NCBI GenBank assembly: GCA_041691815.1
Contig: JBEPTZ010000029.1
Coordinates: forward strand, 1 to 38,267
Origin: 70-18 sp041691815
GTDB lineage: Bacteria > Pseudomonadota > Alphaproteobacteria > Acetobacterales > Acetobacteraceae
Length of the DNA stretch: 38,267 nt
Direction of reading: 5' to 3'
Shown here: in pieces, positions 1-7,683 of the stretch
Layout: each line of letters starts with the position of its first letter
Position numbering within the stretch: position 1 is the stretch's first letter
Program-made: the position numbers and the translations under genes
The notes under the pieces: generated by a model
Database searches by the model: none
What the model was told of the DNA's origin: nothing
What the model saw: only the letters and a program-made list of their open reading frames with translations

Positions 1-317
1 CCGGCCGCGGCCCCGGCGAGCGCGCCGGCCACCGCCCCGGCCACGGCGGCGACCAGCCATCCGGCAGCGACCACCGGGCCGACGCCGGGAATTGCCATCA
101 GGCCGAGGCCGGTAAGCAGTCCGGTTCCGCCACCCACGGCGCCGCCCAAGCCGGCGCCGATCTCGGCATCGATGCCGGCTTCCCCGAGGCGGGTGGCAGG
201 GTTGGTCCGGCCGATCAGGCTGATGCCGGCCTCGTGGAAACCGGCGGCCTTAAGGGCGACGATGGTTTGCGTCGCGTGATCGTAGGTGTTGTAGAGCCGC
301 GTGAGCGTCTTGGTCAT
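1..317 (-). CDS. YflT-like general stress protein, glycine-rich (partial, C-terminus outside window)
   Basis: The reading frame starts at ATG 317 and runs off the left edge, so only about 105 residues are seen. The start MTKTLTRLYNTYDHATQ resembles the N-terminal domain of general stress proteins of the YflT type (a short alpha/beta domain beginning with a Tyr and Ala-rich helix). It is followed by a long Gly/Ala-rich hydrophobic stretch (GAGLGGAVGGGTG, then an AVAGAVAGALAGAAA-type run), which looks like a glycine-zipper membrane segment. The ATG overlaps the stop of the upstream secreted-protein gene (ATGA, 314-317), so the two are probably translated together. The family call rests on the first 40 residues and is moderate; function is unknown beyond a likely stress or envelope role. 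Confidence 0.6.
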   Translation of the reverse strand, partial: MTKTLTRLYNTYDHATQTIVALKAAGFHEAGISLIGRTNPATRLGEAGIDAEIGAGLGGAVGGGTGLLTGLGLMAIPGVGPVVAAGWLVAAVAGAVAGALAGAAA

Positions 318-712
318 GGCGTGACGACGTTGCCTTGGTAGTCGAGGCCGACCTGCGCCGGGGTACCGCCCTTGGTGGCGGTGCCGCGCCAGATACCGTC
401 CTTGTCCTTCGCCAACCCCATGACGTTGGTGTAACCCGCCGCCTCGATCCGGGTTTGTGCCTGCGCTTCGGTGAAGGAGTTGGCTCCCGGGACACCGCCA
501 GTCGTGCTTTGCGGCGCGGCGGCAGCGACGGGCGCGGCAGCGATGGGCATCGCCGGCGGCGTGATGCTGAGCGCGCGCACCTCGGGGATCGCGGTGTTCG
601 GAGAGGCCGCGCTTGGCGAAGGCGGTGCGGCGGGGACCGGTGGAGTTGTCTGCGCAAGAAGCGGAAAGGCCGCGAATGGCAGGGCGATCCCGGCCATGAT
701 CAAGCGTCGCAT
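314..712 (-). CDS. Small secreted PepSY-like protein
   Basis: This 132-residue protein starts with a clear Sec-type signal peptide (MRRLIMAGIALPFAAFPLLAQ). A low-complexity Pro/Ala/Ser linker follows to about residue 75. The C-terminal 50 residues (NSFTEAQAQTRIEAAGYTNV through GLDYQGNVV) resemble a single PepSY-like fold: a helix with alternating acidic residues, then a strand-turn-strand ending in D-Y-x-G-x-V. Such proteins are periplasmic and of unknown biochemical role. The start at 712 has a GAGGA purine run about 7 bases upstream. Its stop overlaps the start of the next gene by 4 bp, so the pair forms an operon. Confidence 0.7.
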   Translation of the reverse strand: MRRLIMAGIALPFAAFPLLAQTTPPVPAAPPSPSAASPNTAIPEVRALSITPPAMPIAAAPVAAAAPQSTTGGVPGANSFTEAQAQTRIEAAGYTNVMGLAKDKDGIWRGTATKGGTPAQVGLDYQGNVVTP

Positions 713-974
713 GTCATTGTCCTCGGTTTGACGGCATCTACCGCGGGTGTGTTGCGCAGCGCGGGGTGGCGCTGTCGCGGAAACGGCAGGCGCGTAGTCG
801 CGTCGACGCCGTCGTCCTTCAGATAGCCCGGATTCGCGGTCAATTTCAGGTTCGGATTCTACGCACGCGGCGGCGATCAGCCCGACCGCCGCGGCGGCAT
901 GTCGGGGGCGGTTTCGCGGTATGGGAAAAAAAGGCGAAAGCGAGAGAGGGCGCGAACGCCCTCCCTCTTATTCT
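713..974. other. Intergenic stretch, no gene seen
   Basis: About 260 bp between the secreted-protein gene and the integrase. I see no convincing coding frame. The only structured part is the hairpin at 946-963, listed separately. The promoter of the leftward secreted-protein operon must lie here, but no clear -35/-10 pair could be picked out in this GC-rich sequence. Confidence 0.4.
926..963 (-). terminator. Rho-independent terminator of the integrase gene
   Basis: Read on the minus strand, a perfect 7-bp stem GAGGGCG/CGCCCTC encloses a TTCG tetraloop (946-963). A run of seven T residues (926-932) follows about 14 bases later. It lies 12 bp past the integrase stop. The stem with its UUCG loop is very stable; the gap before the T-run is longer than usual, so efficiency is uncertain. 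Confidence 0.55.
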
Positions 975-1763
975 TCAACCCTCAATGACGGATGTGGTGA
1001 ACGTGTCTCGCCCCAGGTCCCAGGCCAGCGCCGCGGTGGCGGCTGTTGCCACCAGCCTCTCCGGCGCGTGATGGGCGTAGCGCGTCGTGGTCGCCAGCTG
1101 GCTGTGCCCGAGCACGCGGCCGATCTCGAACAGCGGCACGCCGGCGTTGGCCAGCGCCGAGGCGAAGGAGTGCCGCAGGCTGTGGATGACGATGTGGTCC
1201 GGCAGCCCCGCCGCCCGCTTCGCCGCCAGCCACACCTTCTTGGCGTCCGACACCGGCCTGGCCGGGTCGACCGAGCTGGGGAACACCCAGGGGCAGTCGC
1301 CCTCGCGCGCCGCCAGCTGGCGCCGCACGATCTCGGCCGCGAACGGGCTCAGCGGGATGGTCCTGGCCCCGCCCGACTTCGCCTTCGGCACGGTGATCGC
1401 CGAGCGGCCCAGGTCGACGTGCTCCCACCGGGCGCGCAGCACCTCCTGCTTCCTGGCGCCGGACACCACCAGCAGCGCCAGCGCCGCCGCCGCGCTGCGC
1501 GACGGGCTGGCGTCCAGCGCCGCCAGCAGCGCCTGGGTCTCCACCGCCGACAGGTAGTGGTCGCGCTGCCGCTCGCGCAGCATGCCGGGCGACGCCGCCG
1601 GGTTGCGACCGTCCACCACCTGCCACTTCACCGCCATGTTGAAGCAGGCCCTGACGTAGGCCAGGTGGCGGTTGACGGTGGACGGCGACAGCCGCTCGGC
1701 GATCATCCGCTGGCGCAGCGCCGCCACGTCGGCGGAGCTGACCGCACTCTGCTTCGCAGGCAC
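975..1763 (-). CDS. Tyrosine recombinase/phage-type integrase, probably 5'-truncated
   Basis: Site-specific DNA recombinase of the tyrosine integrase family. All catalytic positions are visible: Arg in VSGARKQEV, Lys in KAKSGGARTI, the HxxR box in HSLRHSFAS, the second His in GHSQLATTTRY and the nucleophile Tyr in the same motif. The preserved N-terminus begins inside the core-binding domain (VSSADVAALRQRM, then STVNRHLAYVRACFN). About 100 residues usual for this type are missing, and an in-frame stop lies just upstream. The only start available is GTG at 1763, so a shortened or inactive protein is likely. No tRNA gene or obvious attachment site lies next to it. It is unlike the recombinases of modules A and B further right. 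Confidence 0.8.
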   Translation of the reverse strand: MPAKQSAVSSADVAALRQRMIAERLSPSTVNRHLAYVRACFNMAVKWQVVDGRNPAASPGMLRERQRDHYLSAVETQALLAALDASPSRSAAAALALLVVSGARKQEVLRARWEHVDLGRSAITVPKAKSGGARTIPLSPFAAEIVRRQLAAREGDCPWVFPSSVDPARPVSDAKKVWLAAKRAAGLPDHIVIHSLRHSFASALANAGVPLFEIGRVLGHSQLATTTRYAHHAPERLVATAATAALAWDLGRDTFTTSVIEG

Positions 1764-1837
1764 CGAATCAACTCCCCAAACAGTGGAGCCCCCATCGATT
1801 CAGAGTGACCCGCCATTGTCAATGACGGTACCCACTA

Positions 1838-1852
1838 GTTATGTGGCATAAC
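1838..1852. promoter_or_regulatory. 15-bp palindrome, possible operator
   Basis: The sequence GTTATGTGGCATAAC has perfect 6-bp arms around a 3-bp centre. It ends 14 bp before the ATG of the DUF2892-type gene. Its position and symmetry fit a binding site for a dimeric repressor, or a small hairpin in the leader; which regulator is unknown. Confidence 0.4.
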
Positions 1853-1866
1853 AATGGGAGTTTATC

Positions 1867-2070
1867 ATGACCATCGACGATGCGGTGATGTCCTTCGCGG
1901 GCGTGATGGTGCTGCTCGGCCTGGCGCTGGGCTGGTGGATCAGCCCGTACTGGCTCCTGCTTCCGGCCTTCGTCGGGCTGAACCTGCTGCAGGCCGGCTT
2001 CACCGGCTTCTGCCCGGCCGCCAGGATATTCAAGATGCTGGGCCTGCCGTCCGGCTGCGCCTTCAGGTAG
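1867..2070 (+). CDS. DUF2892 (YgaP-type) two-helix inner membrane protein
   Basis: A 67-residue protein made of two hydrophobic helices (MSFAGVMVLLGLALGWW and YWLLLPAFVGLNLLQAG) followed by GFCPAARIFKMLGL and a Cys near the C-terminus. The pattern of a short first helix, W-x-S-P-Y, second helix, G-F-C-P-x-x-x-x-F/L-K-x-L-G is that of the DUF2892 family, the membrane part of YgaP rhodaneses. In many genomes such stand-alone proteins sit with sulfur or persulfide genes; no such neighbour is present here. A GGGAG ribosome-binding site lies 7 bases before the ATG. The gene converges on nosL across a shared hairpin. Confidence 0.85.
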   Translation: MTIDDAVMSFAGVMVLLGLALGWWISPYWLLLPAFVGLNLLQAGFTGFCPAARIFKMLGLPSGCAFR

Positions 2071-2082
2071 GCGGGCGTCGCC

Positions 2083-2108
2083 CTCACCCGCCTGACGGGG
2101 CGGGTGAG
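2083..2108. terminator. Hairpin between converging DUF2892 gene and nosL
   Basis: Perfect 10-bp inverted repeat (CTCACCCGCC at 2083-2092, its complement at 2099-2108) with a 6-bp loop. It starts 13 bp after the DUF2892 stop and overlaps the last codons of nosL, so it could stop transcription from both sides. Neither side has a T-run, so Rho-independent function is only possible, not certain. Confidence 0.5.
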
Positions 2109-2602
2109 TCCTGGTCTGGCAGCACGTAGTTGGAGGGCACCTCGGTGAAGCCGACGATGCGGCCGCCATTTTGCGCTGTGTAGGCGCGGGCCTGCTGTTC
2201 GGTGCCGAACGGCACGGCTTCCTCCTGCTGCATGCCGCCCAGCCGGCGGCTGCCGATCACGAATCGCGCCTTGCGGGCATCCACCCAGGTTCCGGGCTCG
2301 GGATGGTCCCAGTTGCGCGCGCGCCCCATGTCGTTGACATAGATCGCGCGGATGTCTTTCGGCTCTTCCGGCAGCAGGGTGTAGGCGAACATGTCGCGCA
2401 CCGAGGCGAACCAGACCGGTTCCGCCTGGCCCTTGAGGAACAGTTGCGCCTTCGGGCCGGGATGCTCAGTGAGCGCCATGCCGCAGAACGCGGCGGTGGA
2501 ATCGCTCGACAATTCGCGCGGCAGCGGCACCGGGCCGTCGTCCTTTTCGAGGCAGCCGGCCAGCAGCAATGTCGCCAGTAGCAGGGCAGCGATGCGGATC
2601 AT
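2084..2602 (-). CDS. nosL: NosL, copper-binding lipoprotein of nitrous-oxide reductase maturation
   Basis: NosL is an outer-membrane-anchored periplasmic copper chaperone that supplies Cu(I) to the CuZ site of NosZ. The 172-residue protein has a lipoprotein signal (MIRIAALLLATLLLAGC, lipobox Cys at residue 17). The family hallmark CGM follows at about residues 40-42 and gives the Cu-binding Cys and Met. Later come WFASVRDMFAY and the conserved Y-V-N-D-M-G motif, typical of NosL. The start at 2602 overlaps the nosY stop by 4 bp (ATGA). It is the last gene of the nosZDFYL run and ends in a hairpin. Confidence 0.95.
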   Translation of the reverse strand: MIRIAALLLATLLLAGCLEKDDGPVPLPRELSSDSTAAFCGMALTEHPGPKAQLFLKGQAEPVWFASVRDMFAYTLLPEEPKDIRAIYVNDMGRARNWDHPEPGTWVDARKARFVIGSRRLGGMQQEEAVPFGTEQQARAYTAQNGGRIVGFTEVPSNYVLPDQDSPAPSGG

Positions 2603-3426
2603 ATCTGCCTCCGCGCGAAGATGCAGCCTGATAGCGCGAGCGGAACGCAGACCCAGGCGGCGAGCACCGCGAACAGCACCGAGCGGTCCAGCCGCAACTG
2701 CCCGGCCAGACCGGCCATGCCGGCGAGCAGGCTGGTGTTGGAGAACCCGGTCAGGTTCAGCAGGCGGTAGATATCGGTGGGATTGGCGAGCAGCAGCAGA
2801 TTGACCGTTCCGGTGGTGATCAGCCGCCCCTGGTCGGCCACCAGGATGCCGAGCAGCGCCATGTCGTAGAGCAGCACGAAGACCAGCCACAGCCCGATCG
2901 CCAGCCCGGCGGCGGTGCGCGGGTCGCGCACCGCGGTGCTGACCAGATAGCCCAGCGCCACGAACACCGCGCCGAGCAGGATGCTGGTCCCGACCATGGT
3001 GGCGAAGGCGGCGACCGCGGCATCGGCCGCCGGGTAGGCGTAGCTCAGCGCCAGGCCGGCGGCGCCATAGCCGATCACGGTGGCGACCGCGAGGATCGTG
3101 ACATGGCCGGCGAACTTGCCGAGCAGCACCTGCCAGCGCGCCACCGGATAGGACAGCAGCAGCAGCAAGGTGCCGCGATCCAGCTCGCCGGCGATGGCAG
3201 CGTGGGCGATCAGCAGCGCGATCAGCGGCACCAGGAAGATCGTCAGGCTAGAGAGGCTGACGATGGTGACCGACAATGCGCCGACGCCGACCGTGCCGGT
3301 GGGCGCGCTGCCGAGCAGCGCCAGGGTGAGCGCCAGCGCGGCCATCAGCAGGGTGGTCGCGACCACCCGGCGATTGCGCAACCCGTCGTTGAACTCACGC
3401 AGCGCGACGATGCCGATCTGCCTCAT
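2599..3426 (-). CDS. nosY: NosY, ABC transporter permease for NosZ maturation
   Basis: NosY is the inner-membrane permease that works with the NosF ATPase and periplasmic NosD in assembling the copper-sulfur CuZ centre of NosZ. The 275-residue protein starts MRQIGIVALREFNDGLRNRR, the usual amphipathic start of ABC-2-type permeases. About six hydrophobic segments follow (for example TTLLMAALALTLALLG, LTIFLVPLIALLIAH, and the C-terminal SVLFAVLAAWVCVPLAL). The motif GELDRGTLLLLLSYPVARWQ after the second helix pair is typical of NosY. It overlaps nosF upstream and nosL downstream by 4 bp each, which points to translational coupling. Confidence 0.95.
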   Translation of the reverse strand: MRQIGIVALREFNDGLRNRRVVATTLLMAALALTLALLGSAPTGTVGVGALSVTIVSLSSLTIFLVPLIALLIAHAAIAGELDRGTLLLLLSYPVARWQVLLGKFAGHVTILAVATVIGYGAAGLALSYAYPAADAAVAAFATMVGTSILLGAVFVALGYLVSTAVRDPRTAAGLAIGLWLVFVLLYDMALLGILVADQGRLITTGTVNLLLLANPTDIYRLLNLTGFSNTSLLAGMAGLAGQLRLDRSVLFAVLAAWVCVPLALSGCIFARRQI

Positions 3427-4349
3427 GGCGACGCCTCGTGGCGCAGGAAGCCGGCGTAGATTTCGTCCAGCGACGGGGCCACCACGTCGATATCGGCCAG
3501 CGGCAGCGGGGCATCGAGCAGGCGGCGGACCACGGCCAGCTTGTCGGCATCGGCGCATCGGGTTTCCCAGACGCGGTCCTCGATGCGGGTCCAGATGAGG
3601 CCGTTGCCGGCGATGGCGGCGGGCGGCGCTGCCCCCTCGCACTGTTGCAGCGTGAGGCGGATGCGGGCCGAGACCGGGGCGAAGCGGCGCAAGGTGGCGA
3701 GCGAGCCGTCGGCGACCTTGGCGCCGTGGTTGAGCACCACCACGCGGTCGACCTGGCGCTCCAGTTCGGCCAGCGCATGCGATGCCAGCAGCACGCTGGC
3801 GCCATCGGCGGCCAGTTCGTCGAGGATCTCGTAGAAGCTTTGGCGCAGCGCCGGGTCGAGGCCGGTGGTCGGTTCGTCGAGCAGCAGCACGCGCGGCCGG
3901 CCGATCAGCGCCTGGGCCAGGCCGAGGCGCTGGCGCATGCCCTTCGAGTAGGTGCCGACCCGACGCCCGGCTGCCTCGGCGATGCCGACCCGCGCCAGCA
4001 ATGCGGCGTTGCCGGCCACCGGCTGGCGTTTCAGCCGGGCGTAGAAGGCGAGCAGTTCGGCGCCGGTGATCGACGGCGAGAACGCCACGTTCTCCGGCAG
4101 GAAGCCGACGGCCATGCGCGCGGCGCCGGAACTGCGCCCGGCCGGATCGACGCCGAGCAACGCGATGCGGCCCTCGGTCGGGCGGATCAGGCCGAGGATC
4201 AGCTTCATCAGCGTGCTTTTGCCGGCGCCGTTATGCCCGACCAGGGCGACCCGTTCGCCGGCCGCCATGGTGAAGTCGATGCCGCTCACCGCGCGCTGCG
4301 TTCCATAGGCCTTGGCGACGCCGGCGAGGCTGACGGTGGGCGCGGTCAT
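3423..4349 (-). CDS. nosF: NosF, ABC transporter ATPase for NosZ maturation
   Basis: NosF is the cytoplasmic ATPase of the NosDFY complex needed for CuZ assembly. The 308-residue protein has Walker A GHNGAGKST at residues 38-46, the ABC signature YSKGMRQRLG, Walker B RVLLLDEPTTGLDP, and the switch His in LLASHALAE. The C-terminal part (after VDRVVVLNHG) is the extra domain usual in NosF. I place the start at ATG 4349 because it overlaps the nosD stop by 4 bp and begins just before the first ABC strand. A much longer upstream extension of this frame lies inside nosD and is not coding here. Confidence 0.95.
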   Translation of the reverse strand: MTAPTVSLAGVAKAYGTQRAVSGIDFTMAAGERVALVGHNGAGKSTLMKLILGLIRPTEGRIALLGVDPAGRSSGAARMAVGFLPENVAFSPSITGAELLAFYARLKRQPVAGNAALLARVGIAEAAGRRVGTYSKGMRQRLGLAQALIGRPRVLLLDEPTTGLDPALRQSFYEILDELAADGASVLLASHALAELERQVDRVVVLNHGAKVADGSLATLRRFAPVSARIRLTLQQCEGAAPPAAIAGNGLIWTRIEDRVWETRCADADKLAVVRRLLDAPLPLADIDVVAPSLDEIYAGFLRHEASP

Positions 4350-5632
4350 GGCCGCCTGCCTTGCGCCCGCTCGGCGGCCGGAACGCTGGGTGGATGCATC
4401 AGCGGCGCACTGTCGACCACACCGCCCGGATGCAGATTGGGGAATTCCGACTGCGCCCAGCGCACCAGTTGCACCGCCGGGCTGTTGAGCAGCAGCTTGG
4501 CGGCCGGGGTGCGCCAGACCACCTGGTCGACCAGATCGTTCGGGCGATAGGCGGTGTCGGCGATGCCGTCGCCGTTGAGGTCGAAGGCCGGGTTGTCGCT
4601 CCAGTAGTTGCCGCGACCGCCGGAGGACCATTCGACATGGCGGGTGCCGACGTATTTCACCTGGTTCTGGTTGCCGATGAAGGCGTTCTCGCGCATCGTG
4701 TTGCCCTCGGAGCCGGCGGTGAAGTGCACGCCGATGCGGCAGCCCTGGAACCAGTTGCGCTCGAACAGATTCCTGTTGGCGTTGTAGATGAACACGCATT
4801 TGTTGCCGCCATGCAACACGGCGTTGCCGGTGATGCGTGAGTTGTTGGCGTAGTTGAACAGCAGGCCGTGGTCGCGGTCGTGGTCGGAGAGATTATTGCT
4901 GACCACCAGTTTGTTGGAGAACATGATGACATAGCCAGCGTGGTTGCCGATCGAGACGTTGTCGCTCACTTCGCTGTCGTTGGTGTACATGTAGTGGACG
5001 GCGAAACGCACCCCGTGGATGCGGTTGCCCCGGAACACATTTTTGCGGCTGGTGTTGGTGAAGATGCCGTCGCGGCCGCCGGAGATGTCGTTGCCGATGA
5101 CCTGGGCGCCGGGGGCATTCCAGACATAGACGCCGTTGCCGCTGTCGTTGCGGTTGCGTGCGTTCCAGCCGGTGATGCGGTTGGCCCGGACGATCGCATT
5201 GGCGGCGCCGTGGACATAGACGCCGACCAGGCTGTCGGTGATGGTGTTGTCCTGCACCACGGCGCCCTTAGCCTGGGCGGTGAGGAACACCGCGGCATCC
5301 ATATCGGCCAGGCTGCGGCCGGAGCCGCGGATTGCGAGGCCGCGCACCGTGGCACCCGGTGCTGTGACCTCGATCACCCGGCCGTGCTGGCCGCCGTCGA
5401 TCATCGCGCCGGGCAGGCCGGCGAGTGTCACCGCGCGGTTCAGCACGACCGGGCCGGGGTGCACACCAGCGCCTAGTTCCAGCACATCGCCGGGTGCGGC
5501 GGCGGCGATGGCCGCCTGGAGCAGACCGGGACCGGCCGGCACCACGATGCTGGCCCCGAGCGCCGCCGGGGCCGGCATCAGCAGGACGGCGGCGAGCAGC
5601 AGCACCCGATCGAGGCGCCGCATCAGGATCAT
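4346..5632 (-). CDS. nosD: NosD, periplasmic copper-processing protein
   Basis: NosD is a right-handed beta-helix protein of the periplasm that docks on NosFY and helps build the CuZ cluster of NosZ. The 428-residue protein has a Sec signal (MRRLDRVLLLAAVLLMPAPAALGA). It then shows many beta-helix rungs with repeating N-x-I-x-G/D motifs, such as IRANRITGWNARNRNDSGNG, VIGNDISGGRDGIFTNTS and VSNNLSDHDRDHGLLFNYAN. The segment YWSDNPAFDLNGDGIADTAYRPNDLVDQVVW near the end is the characteristic NosD C-terminal block. The ATG at 5632 overlaps the nosZ stop by 4 bp; ATG 5623 is the only close alternative. Confidence 0.95.
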   Translation of the reverse strand: MILMRRLDRVLLLAAVLLMPAPAALGASIVVPAGPGLLQAAIAAAAPGDVLELGAGVHPGPVVLNRAVTLAGLPGAMIDGGQHGRVIEVTAPGATVRGLAIRGSGRSLADMDAAVFLTAQAKGAVVQDNTITDSLVGVYVHGAANAIVRANRITGWNARNRNDSGNGVYVWNAPGAQVIGNDISGGRDGIFTNTSRKNVFRGNRIHGVRFAVHYMYTNDSEVSDNVSIGNHAGYVIMFSNKLVVSNNLSDHDRDHGLLFNYANNSRITGNAVLHGGNKCVFIYNANRNLFERNWFQGCRIGVHFTAGSEGNTMRENAFIGNQNQVKYVGTRHVEWSSGGRGNYWSDNPAFDLNGDGIADTAYRPNDLVDQVVWRTPAAKLLLNSPAVQLVRWAQSEFPNLHPGGVVDSAPLMHPPSVPAAERAQGRRP

Positions 5633-7599
5633 GTCTTGCGCGGTTCGACGATCATGCGGCCGGCCATCTCCATGTGCAGCGCGTGGCAGAACCATTGGCA
5701 GTAGTACCAGTGCACGCCGGGTCGGTCGGCGATGAAGGTGACCGAGGAGGTCTGCTGCGGCGAGATCTCCATCGCAATGCCGTGCCGGATGACGGTGAAG
5801 CCGTGCGTCAGGTCCTCGATATCGTCGAGGTTGGTCACCACCACCGTCACCTCGTTGCCCTGCTGTACGGTGAACTTCTCCAGGCTGTACTGCGGCGCGG
5901 TCGAGGTCATGTAGACCCGCACCTTGTTGCCGTCGCGGATGACGTCCGCCGCCTCCTCCAGCTTCACCTTGTCGATCGCGGCCTGCTGGCGGATGTCCTC
6001 CCAGCTTGGATCGTCGCGCTTGTAGATCATGATCGGGTTCACCTTCGAGCGGTGCACGATGCACAGATCATGCGGCTCGGCGAAGCTCGGGCCGTCATGC
6101 ACCAGCTTCATCTGCTCGCCGGAGATGTCGATCAACTGGTCGTTCTCGGGATGCAGCGGGCCGACCGGCAGGAAGCGGTCCTTGGAGAACTTATTGAGAG
6201 AGACGAGCCATTTGCCGTCGGCCTCCTTGGTCTCGCCCATCGAGGTGTGGTTGTGGCCGGGCTGGTAGTGGACGTCGATCTTCTGCAGGATCGGGTCGAT
6301 CTTCTCGCCCTTGAAGGCGCGGCGCGCCTTGTCGATGTTCCATTTCGCCACCTGGCTGTCGATGAACAGGGTGGTGAAGACGTTGCCCTTGCCGTCGAAG
6401 GCGCTGTGCAGCGGGCCGAGACCGACTTCCGGCTCGGCCACGACGACATCGCGCGGCTTGATCTTGTCGTCGAACAGATTGTCGAACAGCCGCACGTCGA
6501 GCACCGTCGCAGTGGGCGACAGCTTGCCGTTGACCACCACGTGGATGCCGTCCGGCGCGGTGTTGACGCCGTGCGGATTGTTGGAGACCGGGACGTAGCG
6601 GGTGTATTTCGAGCCATGTCGGCCATCGACCACCGGCACGCCGCCCATGGTCTTGAAATCGCCGGCCTTGACCGCCGCCTCGATGCGCTTGAGGTTGAAG
6701 ATGACCACCCAGTCCTGCTCGGCGGAGGTCATGTCGGCCAGGTTGAAGCCCTTCTCGGAATTGTAGCAGGTGGAGAAGGCGTATTTGCCCTGGTAGTCGC
6801 AATCGGTGTTGTCCAGGTTGCCGTCCACCAGCACCTGCCAGGCGACCTTCATGGTGTCGCCGTCGATCGCGGTGTAGACCGCCCAGTATTTGTTCTTGTC
6901 GTCATCCAGCACCGAGCCGTCGTTGGGGATCGGGATGATGTGCTCGCTGTTGGCGAAGACGTAGCCGGTGCGGGGGAATTTCTGCGGGCGCAGGCCGTGG
7001 ATGTCCGACGCGTTCGGCACCTCGATGATCTTGTCGCACTTCATCACATCGCAGCGGATGCGCGCGACCCGGCAGTTCGCCTTGTCGTTGATGAAGATGT
7101 AGCGGCCGTCATAGGTGCCATCAGTGAACGACATGTGCGGATGGTGGGCATCGCCGTTGACGTAGGTACCGCCGCGCGTTTCGAGAAACTTCTTCGACTC
7201 CGGCAGCAGGCCCTCGGTGAGGACCTTGCGGCTTTCGTTGGTCAGGCCCCAGCCGGTGGCGCTGTCGCGGTTGAACACCGGGATGCGCATGAACTCGCGC
7301 ATCGACGGGATGCCCATGATGCGGACCTCGCCGGTCTGGCCGCTGCTGTTGAAGCCGTAGTATTCGTCCAGGTCGCCGGGGCGCACCTCGACGCTTTGGC
7401 CGCCGGCGGTGGCGTGGGACTGCGCCAGGGCGCGGCGAGAGAAGCCGGTCAGCCCGCCGGCGAGCGCACCCGCGGCACCGGCCAGCATGGCGGAGCCTTC
7501 GAGCAGTCCGCGACGGCCAAGGCCGGCCCGGGTTTCCTGCGGCCCCTCGCCGGGCTCCGTTGCGGGCTGGTCGGGAGTGGGGGTGTGGTCGATGGCCAT
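5629..7599 (-). CDS. nosZ: Nitrous-oxide reductase NosZ, Tat-exported (clade I type)
   Basis: NosZ reduces N2O to N2 in the periplasm, the last step of denitrification. The 656-residue protein has a Tat signal (GRRGLLEG, twin Arg at about residues 29-30, then a hydrophobic stretch ending ALAQS), as expected for clade I enzymes. The seven-bladed propeller domain carries His motifs of the CuZ site, such as DAHHPHMSF, GHNHTSMGE and EPHDLCIVH. The C-terminal cupredoxin domain ends with the CuA motif HWYYCQWFCHALHMEM; its ligands are Cys634, Trp636, Cys638, His642 and Met645 by my count. The start at 7599 is preferred over an upstream TTG at 7617 because AGGAG lies 7 bases before it. It has its own FNR-type promoter. 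Confidence 0.97.
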   Translation of the reverse strand: MAIDHTPTPDQPATEPGEGPQETRAGLGRRGLLEGSAMLAGAAGALAGGLTGFSRRALAQSHATAGGQSVEVRPGDLDEYYGFNSSGQTGEVRIMGIPSMREFMRIPVFNRDSATGWGLTNESRKVLTEGLLPESKKFLETRGGTYVNGDAHHPHMSFTDGTYDGRYIFINDKANCRVARIRCDVMKCDKIIEVPNASDIHGLRPQKFPRTGYVFANSEHIIPIPNDGSVLDDDKNKYWAVYTAIDGDTMKVAWQVLVDGNLDNTDCDYQGKYAFSTCYNSEKGFNLADMTSAEQDWVVIFNLKRIEAAVKAGDFKTMGGVPVVDGRHGSKYTRYVPVSNNPHGVNTAPDGIHVVVNGKLSPTATVLDVRLFDNLFDDKIKPRDVVVAEPEVGLGPLHSAFDGKGNVFTTLFIDSQVAKWNIDKARRAFKGEKIDPILQKIDVHYQPGHNHTSMGETKEADGKWLVSLNKFSKDRFLPVGPLHPENDQLIDISGEQMKLVHDGPSFAEPHDLCIVHRSKVNPIMIYKRDDPSWEDIRQQAAIDKVKLEEAADVIRDGNKVRVYMTSTAPQYSLEKFTVQQGNEVTVVVTNLDDIEDLTHGFTVIRHGIAMEISPQQTSSVTFIADRPGVHWYYCQWFCHALHMEMAGRMIVEPRKT

Positions 7600-7633
7600 C
7601 GCGCTCTCCTCTGCCAAGAACTCATGCTCCTAC

Positions 7634-7672
7634 ATTGTACGTTTCGGGTGCGGGGGCATTGATATCGGTCAA
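7634..7672 (-). promoter_or_regulatory. nosZ promoter with FNR/Dnr-type box
   Basis: On the minus strand TTGACCGATATCAA (7672-7659) matches the FNR/CRP-family palindrome TTGAC-N4-ATCAA with both half-sites intact. A TACAAT -10 box lies at 7639-7634. With a start near 7627-7624 the box centre is about 39-42 bp upstream, the class II activator position. The nosZ ribosome-binding site and ATG (7599) follow. The likely activator is an oxygen-sensing FNR or an NO-sensing Dnr/NnrR protein, which the sequence alone does not distinguish. Confidence 0.8.
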
Positions 7673-7683
7673 TATCGGCGTAT

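Noticed and set aside
5425..7662. Long plus-strand open frame opposite nosZ and nosD
   Set aside because: It is the antisense shadow of GC-rich codons; the minus strand gives an unmistakable NosZ. The plus-strand translation is low-complexity His/Val/Asp/Leu with no domain.
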